Shown here piece after piece: positions 12,024 to 23,500 of a stretch of 64,000 nt of DNA. Each line of letters starts with the position of its first letter. Position 1 is the first letter of the stretch. Below the pieces are notes generated by a model. The model saw nothing but the letters and a program-made list of their open reading frames with translations. It did no database searches and had not been told where the DNA came from. Location: positions 1,116,001-1,180,000 of the forward strand of contig JALLLT010000002.1 of NCBI GenBank assembly GCA_025266875.1. Reading direction: 5' to 3'. The position numbers were made by a program, and so were the translations under genes. Source of the DNA: Fennellomyces sp. T-0311 (lineage: Eukaryota > Mucoromycota > Mucoromycetes > Mucorales > Lichtheimiaceae).

Positions 12024-12826
12024 TTAGACCTTGAAGGGATACTGGAAGGCCGAAGTGGCTGGCAGTGCGGGTGGAAGATGGTACCACGGCGCGTGTTGCG
12101 CTGTCCATCGCGAATGCTCTACGGGTTGTGGCCGCACCACCACGTCGGTCAGTGCCATGGTAGGTGGGCTTGGAGGAATGTCGGCTTCAGAATCGCTTGT
12201 CACAGGGGAGTAATTGGCAGCCGAGGTCGGACTCTTCAAACTATAAAAGGCAAGTGTGAGTTTATTGATACGGTGATGAAAGAGTAAATTTATAACTTAC
12301 TGCTTCCACTCTGGATCGTGGCACCGCTGGTGTCTCGATAGCGTCGTTTTACGCGTGAATGATTTTCCACAGTGATCGCACACGTAAGGTCGTTTGCCAG
12401 TATGCGTACGTCGATGTCTTGCTAATGAAGACGACTAATAGAGTGCATGTAAGTTTAAAACCCCATCATTTATATATTTATATATAAATATATATAACGT
12501 ACGTCACTGAACGACTTTCCGCAAGCATTATATTCGCACACGTGAGGACGCTCACCAGTATGTGTACGGTAATGCACGGTCAATGCCGATCGCTGGATGA
12601 ATTGCTTTCCGCAGCCCTTCCATTCGCAATGGTAAGGACGCTCGCCGGTGTGGATGCGTCTATGTCTCGAGAGATCCGATCGTCGCGAGAAGCATTTACC
12701 GCAGTGATCCCACGTGCACTCGAAAGGCTTGTCATAATCGACAGGTGTCTTCAGTTCGCGAACGAGACGTAGTTCCTCGGTGTGATTATTGCTATGGTTG
12801 CTGTTGAGAAGGTTTCGAATGTCCAT
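12024..12826 (-). CDS. C2H2 zinc-finger transcription factor, four fingers
   Basis: Putative DNA-binding regulator. Exons on the minus strand are 12826-12503, 12434-12301 and 12240-12024, giving 224 aa. Four consecutive C2H2 fingers occupy about residues 37-59, 67-89, 97-119 and 127-147, joined by TGERPY/TGERPH/TGKRPY Kruppel linkers. The first three have CX4C spacing and the fourth CX2C with a CX12H core. Finger 3 is split by intron 1, whose donor side lies in an (AT)n-rich stretch. The last exon is Ser/Pro-rich without a known domain. The ATG at 12826 opens [14 protein letters not shown]; the upstream open frame is a CT-rich leader. The target gene and ortholog are unknown; Zn-finger linkers alone do not identify it. 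Confidence 0.9.
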
Positions 12827-14126
12827 AGTGATATTTGTTGCGTAGTAAAAAATAAAAGATATAGGCCTTAGAGAGAACTTGAGAGAAAAAACCAAAAGAA
12901 GAAAAACCAAAGAAAAAGCAAAGAATAGAATGAAGAAGAAAAAAGAAAAAGAGAAGGCGTAGAGAGGAAGAAGCTGCTACGAGGAACAATCATTCTTGCT
13001 TAATTTATAGGTAAATGATGCGGTGGTGGTAAGTGGTGTACAAATAAGGTTTGTCACCCAGTAGTGGCACCCAGCATCACATCGGTTGAGGTTGCACGTT
13101 CACTTCTGACAAGTGAACCGGCTCCCCTAGTACTCTTTTTTCTCTTTCTCTCTTCTTGTATATTTACGATCCCCCCCCCTCGAACCATTGCCCCCCTTTT
13201 GCCCTGTCCACGCTACAACACCCAAGCAACGCACATCTTTAATTGTAGACTCCGTTCCTGAACACGCTCCTGATTTACTCGTCCGCCCGTCGCTTTATTC
13301 GTTTTTATTTTTGCATGCCAAACAAGGTTGATCGCCGCGGAGCAGCAAATAACCAGGATTGGGCTTTGGAGCGGACTTGACGATATTAGAGCATTATAAT
13401 TTTCATTATTTGTCGGATGGTCTGAGCAGAACAAGGGGGGTGTATAATCGACCATTACATCAACTTTTTTGACTGTACTCTCCTTCACCCTTTGCGCGAC
13501 GATGACAGCAAGGCCCTGATATGTAGGATGGTTCGAAAGGTCGAGCTCCTTAACAAAAAAACAAGTACATTGTGTACAACACATTGTCAATGTAAAGATC
13601 TTTATTTGTATTTCTTTCAAAAGGCCACGTTTTTTGTATTTCATCCCCCAGGCCGTTATGTAAGACAAGATTGCGCATATGGCAGGTTCAAACAATCAGG
13701 CAGAGCCAATTGAATCCATCCCCGCCATTTCTTGGGAGCGTGGCCTTGGTGTAACTGACCTTAACGTCATTACAGATAACTTATTGCCGGCCCGTCTGTG
13801 CTTCATGATGCTTTTTCGGACATAGCCATGTGATCAAATTGACACAATTCTTCGGAGCTTTGAAGGGGGGAGCATTTTTATGGGGGGTTGCCTATTTTGA
13901 TGGGGGGCTAAAAAAACACTCGCAGAGTGCATTGTACGCACGCAAAAATCTCCCGGCGCTGTCTTTTATTCACGATTCCGTACGACCCCACTGCACACAC
14001 ATACACACACACACACACCTATCTTATAGTGGAGATAACACCCCCCCCTGTTTTTTTGCTTTGCTTATTGTTGGCTCGCTTATTTTTTTCTTATTACCAT
14101 ACGTTCTTTGCTCGCCCGCGCTAGGA
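12827..14126. other. Divergent promoter region between C2H2 and HIBCH genes
   Basis: About 1.3 kb without a supported gene. Next to the C2H2 start lies a homopurine run on the plus strand (about 12880-12975), that is a long CT-rich leader on the coding strand. Near 13995-14018 there is a (CA)n microsatellite and short poly-C runs at 13172 and 14040. Open frames at 13213-13695 (-) and 13830-14399 (+) are not supported, except that the latter overlaps the true HIBCH first exon. Confidence 0.55.
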
Positions 14127-15993
14127 ATGCGTCGGACTCTCTTTGTTCCCTTACGATATCGTCATCGTCTCCTCCATTCGGCCATTCAACCTCCATGTCT
14201 TTCACCCATTGCCCCCTGCACATTACGTCGCTTACACTCGGAAAGACTTCCGGCAGAAAAAGCTGCACGCTCATGCACCACTCCATTGTATTCGCCATTA
14301 CAACAACTGCAGCTATCCACCGAACGGGAGCTGGTTTCTGACGCCGGCATTCCACAGGTGAATTTTTGTTTATTTTGCAAATATATCCGTACGTGCTGAC
14401 ACACACCACTAGGCCCATGTTTTACATAGAAAGGTGCTGGGCGCGCGCATGTTTATATTAAATAGACCCGAAAAGCTAAACGCGCTGACACTGACGATGG
14501 TTCGAAACATGGCTCCACAATTAAAGGTATCCTGTCGCTGTTTTGCTGGCGTTTCTCCTAATAACAAGTGGTAGGCATGGGATGTTTCCAAGCTAGCGAA
14601 ATTTATCCTTGTTAAGGGTGTTGGCGATGGGAGATTCTGTGCGGGAGATGATATTCTAGGCAAGTAAGGAGACCCAAGTTATGACGAAACAAAAAAAAGC
14701 CAACTCTCCTCTCTCCAGATGTCCTGCTCAAGGTTAGAGCAAAGGATCCGGATTCGTTGCATTTTTTCCAGGAAAAGTTTCGGCTGGCCCAAATGATTTC
14801 GACGCTGCAAACTCCTTATATCACATTGCTCGACGGATATGCATGTAAGCTGAAACCACAGCTGCGCCTGTAGCCATGGATACTGATACATGTCAAGTGG
14901 GTGGAGCGATCGGGCTGTTTGCCCATGGACCCTTTCGCATTGCCACGGAAAGAACCATCTTTGCAACACCCGAAGCGGGCATTGGCCTGTGTCCTAGTTC
15001 AGGAGCCAGTTTCTTTCTAGCAAAATTGGATGGGGAGATCGGAACGTACCTGGCATTGACAGGGAGTCGAGTGGAAGGGGTGGATACATTGTAAGTGGAG
15101 ATGACGCCATGTAGACGCGATGATCTAATATGCACGCAATAAGCTACACGGGCATATCTACACACTATGTTCCGTCTGTGCGGTTAGGGGCCTTGGAGGA
15201 CCGGCTCATCGACCTCGAGACGTCTGACCACGAGATAATTCATCGGGTGATCGAAGAGTTTGTGGAACCCTCGTCGGCCGATAAAACAGGCATGCAACAA
15301 GCAATGCGCAACACGATCGACAGGTAAGGGTTCTTTATTTCCACTTTGATCACCTTATTAATCGCACAAAAAAAAAGATGTTTCAAGTACGACTCTATTG
15401 ATGAAATATTAGCTGCTCTCGACCGCGAGAAATCCACCACGTGGATTCGTGAAACACGACAAAAACTACTGGCAACTTCTCCCACCACTCTCAAAGTCAC
15501 GCTCAAGGCGCTTAGAAAAGCTCGCAACATGACTTTGTGCGATAGTTTGAAAATGGAATTCGACTTGGTGCAAAAGTTCATGGTCACCAGAGACTTTGAC
15601 CAAGGCATCGATTCGGCGTTTATTTCTAAGCGACGCAAGCCGCAATGGCAACCCACGCACATATCCGATCATGAAGTCAATCAGCTGTATTTTAGCCAAC
15701 CCTCTCCCAACGAACTCACCTTTCTTTCCAACCTCGATATGCGTCAATACCCCTATGCTCGATTCGCATTGCCCTCCGAACTCGATGTCAAGCTGGCTAT
15801 CACTGGCCAAGGCTCTGAATTCCATGGCGAACAGGGCAGGTTAAAAACTCAGGCAGAGGTCTTGGATTGGTTCGTCAAGGGCAGTCGAGGCAAACGAGGC
15901 GTTCGAGAAAAATTGCTGGACATCTTGGAGCGAAAGACAGTGACCGCCGAAGATGGCTCCACTTTGATCTGGCAAGACAACTGTACATATTAA
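14127..15993 (+). CDS. HIBCH: 3-hydroxyisobutyryl-CoA hydrolase, mitochondrial (HIBCH/Ehd3 family)
   Basis: Hydrolyses 3-hydroxyisobutyryl-CoA in valine breakdown. Exons are 14127-14357, 14413-14526, 14575-14659, 14719-14844, 14898-15090, 15144-15323 and 15378-15993, giving 514 aa. The Arg-rich N terminus (MRRTLFVPLRYRHRLLHS) fits a mitochondrial presequence. Crotonase-fold landmarks are LNRPEKLNAL, FCAGDD (usual CAGGD), DGYALGGAIGLFAHG (relatives have MGGG) and TPEAGIGLCPSSGAS; the hydrolase-specific YTGISTHYVPSVRL segment follows. Intron 3 (14660-14718) needs a GC donor (GCAAGT) to keep frame. Exon 5 and 6 boundaries were chosen to preserve both frame and family pattern. The start ATG is the first in frame, and no earlier in-frame exon is obvious. 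Confidence 0.93.
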
Positions 15994-17072
15994 GTTCTTT
16001 CTTTTTACATGCATATACTTTCTTTTGGTACGCTCTCGCTGTATCTGCACTTTTTACATCTACCCCCCCCCCCTCAACGTCACTCTATAGAAGGAACCAT
16101 TAGTGTAATCTTTTTCTTTCCGCTCCCTGACTCCGTGTATTGCTCACATGCCTGCTGAATAAGTTTCAAACGTTTTGTTTGGTTACCCGTTTTATGGGTT
16201 ACCGTGCCCACAACAATAATTTTCTCGAGAATAACTCATGATTGTTTTATCATCTTTTCGGTAACCTACATCTATTGTCCTCCTATCTTTGTTGATATAT
16301 TGATGGTGGTCACTTTAGCCACGTATCACTATGATGACACTGCCCAACCTGTTTTGGTTTGCAAGTGATACGTATAACACAGTGCAGAAAAGGACCAGTT
16401 ACGCACTTTTGAGATGCATAGAGTGCGACTGCTAGGTTGACAGGGCAAGATGTATATAAATAAGTTGAGAGAGTTAAAGTTTCTTAGCGCGCACGCTGCA
16501 TCAATTGGAGATGCTGATAAGTACCCCTCAGCCATCTTTGTAATCCTTACACTGACCTTTATCAGGAGTTGAGATATACAATTCTGTGCACTCCTCACTT
16601 CCATTGAGCTATCCTAATAGGTAAAAAATGATCCGATATCTGCTAGCTTCTTTTTCCGAAAACGAGGAGCAAGTTCCATCCATCCGACAAGGCGAAATGC
16701 AAGAGAAGAAAAAAAAAAGAAATGACGTTTTTCTTTACTTGACAGACAAGAAATTTCCCCTTACCTTAGAAGACGTCAATAATGTAAGCTAGCACATGAC
16801 GGCGAAAAACGTTAAATCTTTCCATGAAATTAAAGTGTACGCTGCTACGGTCAGAACTTAATCGACGCGATTTACGGAGGCACAAGTCCCTGAGGTCGTA
16901 AAGGGGCAAAACATAAGCCCCATCCACCGACGATCATAATCATAACCGGTTAGTATCCTTGGTGGCAAGAAGTACCTGCATGGAGCCATCATCGACAATC
17001 ATATCGTCGCGAAATTTCCGTGTCGCCATAGCCAAACGTTGCTATACTACAAGCCACTAAAACACAACTTCA
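15994..17072. other. Intergenic between HIBCH and dph4
   Basis: About 1.1 kb, AT-rich, with a poly-C run at about 16063-16072 and no frame with domain content. The minus-strand frame 16329-16604 is short and unsupported. Nothing regulatory recognised with confidence. Confidence 0.55.
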
Positions 17073-17595
17073 ATGGAAACCCATTATGAAGTCTTGAACG
17101 TTTCTGAAAATGCAACATTTGAACAGATCAAGTTTCGTTTTCAACAGCTCATATTAAAGGTACAATCCGCCTTTCTCCATTCCACGCTACATGAACTAAT
17201 GGAGTTGAAGCATCATCCTGACAAACGTGGAACATTGGACAATGACGATCAAGCGCAACAAATTCTTCGAGCATGGGAGATATTGAGAAACCCGTCGAGT
17301 CGTAAGGAATACGACGCAGAGCTTGCAGGTAGCAATTGTTCGAGACCTGCTGTATCGCAAAATAGATTAAACTCGGAAAGTAGCGCGTCAAGGTCGTCAA
17401 GGTGCGGTGATCAACAGCGAAATTGATCTGGATGACATGGAGTATGACGAAAGCACACATACATATGTAGTCACTTGCCGTTGCTCAGGAACGTACGCCA
17501 TTACTGAAGACGATCTAGAACAGGGTATCGATGTCGTTTGCTGCGATAATTGTTCCCTGCGGATACGAGTCCTGTACGATGTCGTTGAAGATTAG
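17073..17595 (+). CDS. dph4: Diphthamide biosynthesis J-protein Dph4 (DNAJC24/Jjj3)
   Basis: Co-chaperone and electron-carrier protein needed in the first step of diphthamide formation on eEF2. Exons are 17073-17159, 17211-17328 and 17402-17595, giving 132 aa. An N-terminal J domain has the HPD motif at residues about 31-33 (HHPDK) and helix III AWEILRNPSSRKEYD. A C-terminal CSL-type zinc finger has CRC...CDNC ligands (VTCRCSG and VVCCDNCSLRI) and the acidic EIDLDDMEY lead-in. Intron 1 is 51 nt, a multiple of three without an in-frame stop, so retention would add 17 residues just before HPD. Length and domain order match the family. Confidence 0.93.
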
Positions 17596-19035
17596 AATTT
17601 TTGCATCCATACCCGAAGCAGTCGACACTTGGTACTATAAATCCCCTTTCTGCACATGCAGACTGAAAAAAAACCTGTCAAGATTCAATACGATCTTTTT
17701 TTCACAAAGATGATTATACTTCTTTTTTTTTTTCAAACAGTAACGTGTGTGTCGAAATGCACCCCTCTTATCCATGTTCTTTGCGGAAAAAGAGGTGCAC
17801 ACGTTCTGATTGCTGCATACCGGAACCAGTAAGCTACTTTATAGCCTCCATTGAGCCCCGTTTCATTTGTTTCTGTGCCGAAGCTCCTCAAAAGGGGGCT
17901 CGTAACTTTTTCTCAATATACTTTTCTATGATGTTATACTGTACATGTCTTGTGATGGACTGACTCGCAGTACACATACATATAGATGCGTTTTTTATTG
18001 ATAGACTTTAAAGTTTTCCCAAACAAGTTAATACGTGATCAAGAGCTTTCGAGAGAAAAAAAATAAAGATTACAGTTTAGTTTGATCATCCTTCTCTCCC
18101 CGATCATCTCTAAAGTGATATGTAAGGATATTCGGGTGATCCGTGTGTACTCTTCATTAAATGCATTTGAGGGGATGTAAGAGACCAAAGTATCTCCCAT
18201 ATCCTTAAAACCAGGTATTCCTACTAAAAAGAAGAAAAAAAGCGAGAGACTGAAAAAAAAAGCGGTGCACGACCATGCCGATCGTGCAGTATGCAGCTCC
18301 CGGTCTTGCCCTCCTTCTCCTTCAGCCCAAATCATTTTTCGTGTACGTAACATACCTTTGTAACGCAAAGGGAAAACTTAAAAAAAAGGCATTTCTACTG
18401 TATAATAGAATTTGGTGTAGAAATGGACTACATTACATGACGCTGTGCAGATTAAAAAAAATCAACGCTATTGACATTTGTAAATAGGGAAGTCCGAAAC
18501 CCCTTTAACGGAAGACTCTTTGGTTGTTAGGTTAGAGCGGAGAGAGATTTGTAAGTTGTTATCTGGTGTGTGCCTATGTGTGTGGAAAAAAAAAAAGATT
18601 TCTCGATCGAAAGGTAAAAACGGAGACCGGATGATGGAAAGAGCAGCCAAAGGGACGTGCATTGCCTCATTACACACCGTTTCCGCTAACTAGTTTTTCA
18701 TTGTTCATTGATCCCTACATTATGTCGGTAAGCGAGGATCGTTTTGGATCAAACAAGAGAAGTAGGGTAAGGAGCCACCCTCTCTCTTGTGAAAGGCGGG
18801 AGAAACCATCAGCTAAAACCGGGGTACAAGGAGTTTTCCAAAAAAAAAAAGTCATGGCGTGCGAGTAAGTATGTGGATAAGTGAGATACCAGATCCTAAA
18901 AAGGGGACTTTAGAGAAAGGGGCCGTAGGAGGAGGCAAACAAGCTCAGATATATAAATACTATTTATTATGTTGCTTTTTTCTGTATTAATCAAGTCATC
19001 TTTCCTGTTCTATCTCTCTTTGAAAAAAAAAGTAA
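17596..19035. other. Intergenic, no supported gene
   Basis: About 1.4 kb of AT-rich sequence with many T and A homopolymers. Short frames (17745-17963 +, 18039-18368 -, 18468-18677 -) have no domain, no family resemblance and poly-Lys/Phe composition typical of A/T runs. Nothing else seen. Confidence 0.55.
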
Positions 19036-19906
19036 ATGGATACTACAATTGCATTGCCGCCTCGATCCTCAAGACGTAACCGACGTGTTTGCGTTGTCAT
19101 GCCATACGATGGGCAACAAAGACCCAAACTGGATAAGCAATATCGAGCAAGATCTTATTCGGAAATGATGGAAACAAAAGACACTTGCGAACGTTTAGCG
19201 CTATATGAAAAGACTTTTGAACTATGCATGCGAGCCGATCCGCAATTAACTTCATGGATAAAACGCGTGAAGCAAAAAGGTGTACCAAAGGCAATGATTG
19301 AAGGTGAGAAAGTTGAACTTTATATCAATTACAAGTTTACTAACAAGTTTTTTTTTCTAAAAATAATCAGGTTATAAGCCTCGACGATCCGAGTCGTCAT
19401 CAGCAAGTAGTGATAATAGTAGTACCACTAGTCGCAGAAGCTTTAGCGTGTTTTTGCGAAAAGCATCTGCGTTGCCAAGTAATCCACGTGGATGCTCCTC
19501 ACTCCCGCCTGATCCGCTCAAGTCATCTGCCAGTCGATTCATTGCCACATCAATAAGTAAACTTTCATCTTTGTCACGACAACCACATCATCAACAACAA
19601 CCGCAACAACAGCCTCGTCGCAGTTATGATCGAAGCACCAGCCTTGTTCCATCCGCTTCAGCAAAGATTAAGCGACGCCTATCTTCTCAGCATCAGCGGC
19701 TATTTAGTTCAACAACTACCTCCACACGTACCGCTCCTAGCAGTAACAACACCACGAGTACTACTACGGCTTCTAAGAAACCTTCGGAATCTCCAGCGAC
19801 ACATTCTGTCTTTCTGGATCGATTGCGACTGCGACGGTCTCATGAACCCATGGTGGGAGTCGATATTACACATCATGCCAGCAAAATAATTGCTGTCCGA
19901 GTTTAA
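19036..19906 (+). CDS. Ser/Thr/Gln-rich basic protein of unknown function
   Basis: Not recognised. Exons are 19036-19303 and 19371-19906, giving 267 aa. The intron has GTGAGA and AATCAG borders and a T-rich tract. Residues 1-90 look folded (YSEMMETKDTCERLALYEKTFELC and DPQLTSWIKRVKQKG are helix-like). From about 95 the chain is low-complexity: Ser runs, a Gln/Pro/His stretch (HHQQQPQQQPRR) and a Thr/Ser tract. It ends in FLDRLRLRRSHEP plus a hydrophobic VGVDITHH...IIAVRV tail. Many RxxS sites suggest a phosphorylated, mostly disordered cytoplasmic protein. The ATG follows a poly-A leader and a TATAAATA-like string near 18951. Expression is plausible but unproven. Confidence 0.7.
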
Positions 19907-20318
19907 TTTATCTATATATACAAACACTACTCTCCTTCGTATTATACATTTTAGCTTTACTACTTATTGTTCAATGTAATAAAGGCAGCAGGTCTCGCTG
20001 AAAGTTGATATTTCAAAAGAAAAGCTTGTCTTTCACTACTTGTATTTTACAAGATTTTTTTTTCTCGAGGGGAGGCCAAAAAAAAACCTAGCTCCTTTTC
20101 TGCTTCTAATGCTGCAGGGTAAAAAAAAATAACTTGTGTGGCACGGGTCCCCCTCATAACTTTTTTATACTTTTTATCCAGCCTCCGCAAACCCATCCCA
20201 ATGGTTATGCATGTAGTACACAATGAGGCTGATGGAAGGTGCAAACAACAAACAACCTCGAGAGGCTTTGCATTTTACTTTTTTTTTCCTTTCTCCCCCA
20301 TCTTTTTATATATTCACG
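19907..20318. other. Intergenic between the Ser-rich gene and a small ORF
   Basis: About 410 bp with AATAAA at about 19978, a likely poly(A) signal for the preceding gene. It then has A/T runs and a CT-rich TATA-containing leader (TTTTTATATATT, about 20302-20313) before the next ATG. Confidence 0.6.
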
Positions 20319-20543
20319 ATGCCCGTATCATCCGCGGCTCCTGAAGAGTATATTTGGTGGGATTACGTCCGTGGTGCGCCTACTGGAATCGATGCCTGGA
20401 TAGCCTTGGAAATCGATCGTATTGAACATCAAGTACTCCCACGACACTGCCAAGATTATGCTGCATTGGCAACGTACCTCGAGTCAATGATGTGTACATC
20501 AACAAACTACAATGCGAGTTCCCAACCCAGCGTTAGCCATTGA
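20319..20543 (+). CDS. Possible small protein, 74 aa, unknown
   Basis: A single-exon frame beginning MPVSSAAPEEYIWWDYVRG and ending in SSQPSVSH. Composition is acidic and Trp/Tyr-rich, with a helix-like middle (DAWIALEIDRIEHQVLPRH). It has a pyrimidine-rich leader with a TATA-like string immediately upstream and A-rich sequence after the stop, which is how real genes in this window look. No family recognised. It could equally be the last exon of an undetected longer gene or chance. Confidence 0.4.
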   Translation: MPVSSAAPEEYIWWDYVRGAPTGIDAWIALEIDRIEHQVLPRHCQDYAALATYLESMMCTSTNYNASSQPSVSH

Positions 20544-23500
20544 AGAAAAATACTCATCTCTCTTTTCTTAATGCTTGTACAAAAAAGAAAGCGATAAAGA
20601 AAAGCATCATGTGAATGTATATGGTTTTTTTATATGAAACTTATTTAGTAAATCATAATATGCTTCAATTACGTATGTTCATCGTTTTTGAGTCAATTTA
20701 AAGTAAATATATAGGATAAGAAGAATCTTCTCAAGTATAAAAAGCTAATAAGTTTTAGGCTATTATGATAAATGCAAAAGTATCGGCCCACGTTCGCCAT
20801 AATGAGCTCATACTTTTAGTCAGTATATATATATCTTTTACTGTTCTGGCTTAGGGCATGCGCCACGCGGGATTCCCCACGGTTATCAGCGGGCAAAAAA
20901 AAAATACTGCTCCCGCCGATTTATAGCGTCAAAGCACCTTACACAGATTCTTTTTGTAATACGTACTACATCAAAAAAGTTTAACCATGCTAGTCTCTTT
21001 TTTTTTTAGGTATTCCCAGGATATACTGTAAGTTAAGACTTGTGCTAATCAGTTTCAAACACCTTGAACCACATGGTAAACGTCATTCAGGTTTTTTTCT
21101 TCATGTTACCACTTTTTGAGATTCATATGCAGCCCTGCAGGATAATTTCAGTTCCGATGTATATTTTTCTTCATGTCTCCGGACTTACATCTTACTAAAT
21201 TGATGGTGCATGCCATGATAAAAACTGCTTTTTGAGGACGTTTCTCAGTAGAGTTTGTAATAAAAAAAAAGAAATTATGGATCCCGATTGTAATTAGATG
21301 TCGCAGTTGCTTCCACAACTCGGTTGAAAGACCCTAATATGCATTACCACCAAAGTCATCAATAGTGCAAAACAGTGGGTAGATACGTCTTCGACATGTT
21401 CGTGCATTTAACACTTTCATTGCCGAATCATTTAATTCGATTTCTTTTGTCGAAGAACAGACCAGGAAAGTTCCCTCTACTTTTTAATGCTAGTCCAAAT
21501 AGTGGTTAAAAGTGAACCCCCCTTCCCATTTTTTACCAATGCGAATGGAACGTTCAAAACTGAGAAAAAAGCGGTGGTTCACTGTATTCCTTGAATTGCA
21601 TACGTAAAAGTAAGGCTATTAGCACATAGTCCTGACAATAGCATGTGGCTTTCTCTGAAGCAATAGTATAACCGGCGCCATCTTAAGCAAGCCAAGGGCT
21701 ACCATCTAGTGGAAAGGGAGATATGCTTCGAGATGCTGCTCTTCGACATCAAACCAGGTGGCATTCTGGGGCGATTTAGCAAACCTAAGGCTGCCATTTC
21801 AGCTCCTTTAAGAGATATATATTGAGTCATTTGATAGTCGGATTGACAAAGATCTCTGTAACTGCAACAAATCAAGAATACTCAAACTTTTGTGAATAGA
21901 AAGTGGCCCGATGACTTTTCAACGTGTTCTACCGCCAGCAGATCATTTATTACCTTCACGCAATAGTCAATAACTACGAAGCCTACTGTTCAAACCGCCC
22001 CCATACTTAATACAATATGCTTGCTTCCTTACCATATGCTCATGAGAAGCCGCTCCGAGTTTTCGAATTGCAATATACTTACATATGTACGACAAGACCT
22101 AGGTATGGCATTAGAATCGTTCAGTTAATTATACGGACAGGGACTTACTGTGTAAGAAAAGTCGTTTCAACAACGTGATGCTAGAACTTAAAAAGTGCCA
22201 GTAGCGGCTACACTTCCAAAGCAAAATTACATAGCCAGCATTGCATAAGGATTATATATCAGTCGTTACAGTCACAACAAAAGTACTAAAAGCTAGTCAT
22301 TCAACATTAGCAGCAAGTATACTGCAGGTTAAACCTGCACTGCTTCCTTTCACAAACATGATTTAATCTTATACAAAGAATTGAAGAAGATCTGGAAAGG
22401 TATGTACTGCGGAACTGAAGCAGCAAGTAACGACGACTAAGGAAGCGAATGAATTCTGAACATATACGCATGGATGACGGACAAGATGATGACAAAAAAC
22501 GGACATTATTTTGGCACACTTGCTCAAGGTTTAGAATTAATTTTGACTTACACATAGTGCTTCATAACAGACACAAATATGATCCAATGTTGATACATAA
22601 TGTATCTAGTTCATCATTTGTGGAGCGCCAAGCAAGAAGCTTTCTGTTATATCTACGCTTAAATTCAAGTATTCTGTTCATAGTTCCATCGTTGCTAAAT
22701 TGCATACAATACCATTCCAAAAGCAAAATCAGTTCGCTTGTCAGCAAGACAGCTCCGGAAAATTTTATGTGGACAACAGGGATGACTCGAATAATCGGAT
22801 GTTTTGATGTCTGCTCCATGTACCATCGATGATAACAAGGAGTTCACTTGAGCTCGTACCTACAAAGAAATGATCGAGAAACATTAAGGGGTAAAGTAGA
22901 TTTAGCATACTGGATGCTTTTCAGCTTGCTTGCAGAGCTATTTCTCAATGTACATTTAAGTGGCTTTATGTTGCATATTGCTTTCTCCAATGCAAATACG
23001 CATGGGATAACCTAGTATATTTATGTATGAGCTTATTCTCATGCGACAGAATAGTACAAACCGATCATTCCAATGTGAATTACATCGGCAGAACAAAGGA
23101 AACGCATATGTTCGTTAGGTGGAGTTATGATACCAGCGTTTAATGCAAGCAGAAGCTAAGTGGCTAGTAAAATTAATATCGAAGTGAAGTGCAACTTTGG
23201 CAGTTTCGTTATCAATGTACCAATTGGTATGCTCTTTATTTCTTGTATGATCTATATTAGGTTAACATTTTACCCATTAGCGCTATTAAACAAGATTGTA
23301 CATGTAATTTCATTTGTGGCTCTTCACATCTGCAATTTTGACCTTTTTGTTACCGCAAAGCATAGGCTGGATATATCGACGAGAATCCCCCTTGGTCTTT
23401 CCATTCCATAAACAGATGCATAATTGTTATATATACTTTCAAATGTGCCGACGTGCAATGCTCTAGAAATCTATCAAGCGGTCATTACCTGAAGCGAAGT

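Noticed and set aside
13995..14018. (CA)n run as a functional element
   Set aside because: A simple microsatellite in an intergenic region with nothing else to support function.
22307..22832. Overlapping frames on both strands in the gene desert
   Set aside because: Neither strand could be extended with splice sites, and I could not match either to a transposase or other family.
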